Below, piece after piece: positions 6,954 through 8,907 of a DNA stretch of 8,907 nucleotides. The DNA is taken from contig JASLHL010000252.1 in assembly GCA_030152225.1 (NCBI GenBank), positions 1-8,907 of the forward strand. Direction: 5' to 3'. Below the pieces are notes generated by a model. It saw only the letters and a list, made by a program, of their open reading frames with translations, was not told the DNA's origin and ran no database searches. Origin of the DNA: Flavobacterium sp. (GTDB taxonomy: Bacteria > Bacteroidota > Bacteroidia > Flavobacteriales > Flavobacteriaceae). Each line of letters begins with the position of its first letter. The first letter of the stretch is position 1. Made by a program: the position numbers and the translations under genes.

Positions 6954-7475
6954 TTACTTTTCAATTACTTTAACTTCAACTGCTCCTGTTCCTTTGAAGA
7001 ATTCAATTGCAGTATCCTCGTCTCCTTTTAAAGCAACCTCCATTAAGAAATGGTCATCAGTTGTTCTTACATCAGGATTTTCAGCCGATTTGAATGGCCA
7101 TAACTTACTTCTAAAGAAGAAGGTTAACACCATTAAGTGGGCAGAAAACAATACAGTCATCTCAAACATAATAGGCACAAAAGCTGGCATATTTTGGATA
7201 AAACTAAAACTAGGCTTTCCTCCAATATCTTGCGGCCAATCAACAATCATGATAAAATACATCATACTTGTTCCAAATGCTAAACCTACTAAACCGTATA
7301 AGAATGCACAAATAGCTAATCTAGTTGGTTTTAATCCCATCGCCTTATCTAGTCCGTGAACTGGGAAAGGCGTATATATCTCTTCAATGTGATGGTGAGC
7401 AGATCTTGTTTCTTTAACTGCATCTAACAACACATCATCATCATTGTATATTGCGTGAATAAACTTATTACTCAT
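6954..7475 (-). CDS. actD: Alternative complex III subunit ActD (DUF3341 family)
   Basis: ActD is a small membrane subunit of ACIII of unknown catalytic role, recognised as DUF3341. The 173-residue product has an N-terminal soluble part with the conserved EEIYTPFPVHGLDKAMG block (31-47), two transmembrane segments (about 52-73 and 99-121) that form a hairpin, and a C-terminal soluble tail rich in acidic residues. Both ends should face the cytoplasm if the helices form a simple hairpin. A short HHH run is present at 27-29. No cofactor-binding motif is visible, consistent with a structural role in which it contacts ActC or ActF. It starts 6 bases after the actC stop and ends 7 bases before the actE ATG, so the three genes are tightly coupled. 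Confidence 0.93.
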   Translation of the reverse strand: MSNKFIHAIYNDDDVLLDAVKETRSAHHHIEEIYTPFPVHGLDKAMGLKPTRLAICAFLYGLVGLAFGTSMMYFIMIVDWPQDIGGKPSFSFIQNMPAFVPIMFEMTVLFSAHLMVLTFFFRSKLWPFKSAENPDVRTTDDHFLMEVALKGDEDTAIEFFKGTGAVEVKVIEK

Positions 7476-7481
7476 AACGAA

Positions 7482-8891
7482 TTAGTGATTTAATGATTGA
7501 TGACCTTCTTTACTATCTCTCTCTTTCTTGTAGTATTCACCTGATGATTTCAAGATTGTTTTCACCTCTGCTTGCGCAATTACAGGGAAACTTCTTGAGT
7601 ACAACAAGAATAATACGAAGAAGAAACCGATTGTTCCAATATAAATACCAGCATCAACAAATGTTGGTTGGAACATTGTCCAAGATGACGGCAAGTAATC
7701 TCTGTGTAATGACGTTACGATAATTACGAAACGTTCGAACCACATCCCTACGTTTACAACGATTGAAATAATAAACGAAGCCATAATGTTTGTTCTAATT
7801 TTCTTTACCCACATTACTTGTGGAGAAATTACGTTACATGTCATCATCAACCAGTACGACCACCAGTATGGACCTGAAGCACGGTTCAAGAAAGCGTATT
7901 GTTCATACTCTACTCCTGAATACCAAGCTACCCACAACTCTGTAATATAGGCTACCCCAACTACAGATCCTGTAATCATAACGATGATATTCATCAACTC
8001 AATGTGTTGAACGGTAATATAATCTTCCAAGTTTGATACCTTTCTCATGATAATCAACAAGGTATTTACCATCGCGAATCCAGAGAAAATTGCACCCGCA
8101 ACGAAGTACGGAGGTAAGATCGTGGTATGCCATCCAGGAATAACTGACGTAGCAAAGTCAAAAGATACAATCGTGTGTACAGAAAGTACAAGTGGAGTAG
8201 CTAAACCAGCTAACACTAAGTGAACTTCCTCAAAACGTTGCCAATCTTTTGCTCTTCCAGACCAACCGAAAGATAAGATTGAATATACTCTTTTTGTAAA
8301 TGGAGTGATAGCTCTATCACGTAACATAGCGAAGTCAGGAAGTAAACCAGTCCACCAGAAAACCAATGATACTGATAAATACGTAGAAATCGCGAATACG
8401 TCCCATAATAGCGGTGAGTTAAAGTTTACCCATAACGAACCGAATTGGTTTGGAATAGGTAATACCCAGTACGCTAACCAAGGGCGCCCCATATGTATAA
8501 TCGGGAATAAACCAGCCTGAACTACTGAGAAAATTGTCATAGCCTCAGCAGAACGGTTAATAGCCATTCTCCATTTTTGTCTAAATAATAATAATACGGC
8601 AGAAATTAATGTACCAGCGTGACCGATACCAACCCACCAAACGAAATTGGTAATATCCCAAGCCCATCCAACGGTTTTATTTAATCCCCAAGTACCTATA
8701 CCTGTTCCTACAGTGTAAGCCATACAGCCTACTCCCCATAAGAAAGCTAACAAAGCTATAGCGAATACTCTCCACCATAATTTATTTGCTCGTCCTTCAA
8801 CAGGTCTAGCCACATCCACAGTTATATCGTGGTAAGATTTCTTACCGATAACTAAAGGTTTTCTAATGGGTGCTTCGTAATGTGACGACAT
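7482..8891 (-). CDS. actC: Alternative complex III subunit ActC (NrfD/PsrC-like quinol-oxidising membrane subunit)
   Basis: ActC is the NrfD/PsrC-family integral membrane subunit of ACIII thought to carry the menaquinol oxidation site next to the iron-sulfur subunit ActB. The 469-residue product is complete, with about ten hydrophobic helices and strongly conserved blocks: WWVGIGHAGTLISA (85-98), IIHMGRPWLAYWVLPIPNQF (131-150), NSPLLWDVFA (158-167), LSVHTIVSFDFA (236-247) and FERFVIIVTSLHRDYLPSSW (385-404). His133 and Asp164 are candidates for quinol binding and proton transfer by analogy with characterised ACIII structures; I have not verified the numbering. The ATG is preceded by AAAGGATT, and a TAA at 8900-8898 could be the stop of actB, leaving a 6-base gap like that between actC and actD. 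actA and actB should lie upstream, beyond the window edge. Confidence 0.96.
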   Translation of the reverse strand: MSSHYEAPIRKPLVIGKKSYHDITVDVARPVEGRANKLWWRVFAIALLAFLWGVGCMAYTVGTGIGTWGLNKTVGWAWDITNFVWWVGIGHAGTLISAVLLLFRQKWRMAINRSAEAMTIFSVVQAGLFPIIHMGRPWLAYWVLPIPNQFGSLWVNFNSPLLWDVFAISTYLSVSLVFWWTGLLPDFAMLRDRAITPFTKRVYSILSFGWSGRAKDWQRFEEVHLVLAGLATPLVLSVHTIVSFDFATSVIPGWHTTILPPYFVAGAIFSGFAMVNTLLIIMRKVSNLEDYITVQHIELMNIIVMITGSVVGVAYITELWVAWYSGVEYEQYAFLNRASGPYWWSYWLMMTCNVISPQVMWVKKIRTNIMASFIISIVVNVGMWFERFVIIVTSLHRDYLPSSWTMFQPTFVDAGIYIGTIGFFFVLFLLYSRSFPVIAQAEVKTILKSSGEYYKKERDSKEGHQSLNH

Positions 8892-8893
8892 AA

Positions 8894-8899
8894 TCCTTT
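8894..8899 (-). promoter_or_regulatory. Possible Shine-Dalgarno-like site before actC
   Basis: AAAGGA on the minus strand sits only 2 bases before the actC ATG. It resembles a Shine-Dalgarno core, which the other operon starts in this window lack, but the spacing is unusually short and Bacteroidota generally rely little on this pairing. It also overlaps a TAA that may be the actB stop. I regard function as uncertain. Confidence 0.3.
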
Positions 8900-8907
8900 A
8901 TATGTTT

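Larger units (their letters stand above)
2048..8891 (-). other. Distal part of the ACIII-aa3 oxidase operon (actCDEF-coxBA)
   Basis: Six codirectional genes are separated by 6, 7, 31, 17 and 27 bases, with no hairpin terminator seen in any gap and a strong one after coxA. This supports one transcript entering from beyond the right-hand edge, where actA and actB are expected. Gene order matches the arrangement known for Bacteroidota in which ACIII and an aa3-type oxidase are made together and assemble as a supercomplex. The operon promoter is outside the window, so its regulation cannot be read here. Genes for oxidase subunits III and IV, haem A synthesis and copper chaperones are absent from this segment. 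Confidence 0.9.

Noticed and set aside
6944..6964. TTG start for actE giving 188 residues
   Set aside because: It overlaps actD and adds polar residues before the lipoprotein signal; the ATG at 6946 is better supported.
6994..7359. 121-codon open frame on the plus strand opposite actD
   Set aside because: Antisense to actD for its whole length, with no family motif and no promoter or start signal.
1..8907. A previously undescribed system, mobile element, CRISPR array or RNA gene
   Set aside because: All of the window except short gaps is covered by eight intact genes of known families in an order typical of Flavobacteriaceae; I saw no direct-repeat array, transposase, tRNA-like fold or orphan gene.

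Overview
The window is an ordinary but information-rich stretch of chromosome from a member of the Bacteroidota, most likely a Flavobacteriaceae bacterium. The evidence is the combination of an alternative complex III (ACIII, act) gene set fused to an aa3-type cytochrome oxidase operon, A/T-rich gene starts with almost no Shine-Dalgarno sequences, low-GC codon use, and a TAnnTTTG-type promoter in the one gene-free gap. I cannot assign a genus with confidence. All eight genes lie on the minus strand, so the reading order is from high to low coordinates.

Region 1 (8891 to 2048, minus) is the distal part of a respiratory operon: actC (NrfD-like quinol-oxidising membrane subunit), actD (DUF3341 subunit), actE (mono-haem cytochrome c lipoprotein), actF (second NrfD-like membrane subunit), coxB (CuA subunit II) and coxA (haem-copper subunit I). 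Gaps are 6, 7, 31, 17 and 27 bases. actA and actB are expected just upstream, outside the window. Inferred electron path: menaquinol is oxidised at ActC, electrons pass through ActB/ActA (outside) and the ActE haem to CuA in CoxB, then to haem a and the haem a3/CuB site in CoxA, where O2 is reduced. This is the arrangement of the ACIII-aa3 supercomplex described in Flavobacterium johnsoniae. Oxidase subunits III and IV are not here.

Region 2 (1964 to 2047) is an 84-base gap with a 32-base perfect palindrome that ends the respiratory operon. Its U-tract overlaps a putative promoter for ruvB, with the -7 element only 5 bases from the ruvB ATG, suggesting a leaderless or nearly leaderless message.

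Region 3 (1963 to 11, minus) is a two-gene unit, ruvB (Holliday junction branch-migration motor) and queG (epoxyqueuosine reductase for tRNA modification), separated by 6 bases. Bases 1-10 lie downstream of queG and show nothing identifiable.

I found no RNA gene, mobile element, CRISPR array or gene cluster of unknown function. The points most worth a second look are the terminator/promoter overlap at ruvB, a variant metal-site and electron-entry region in CoxB, the actE start, and histidine-rich segments in CoxA and ActF.
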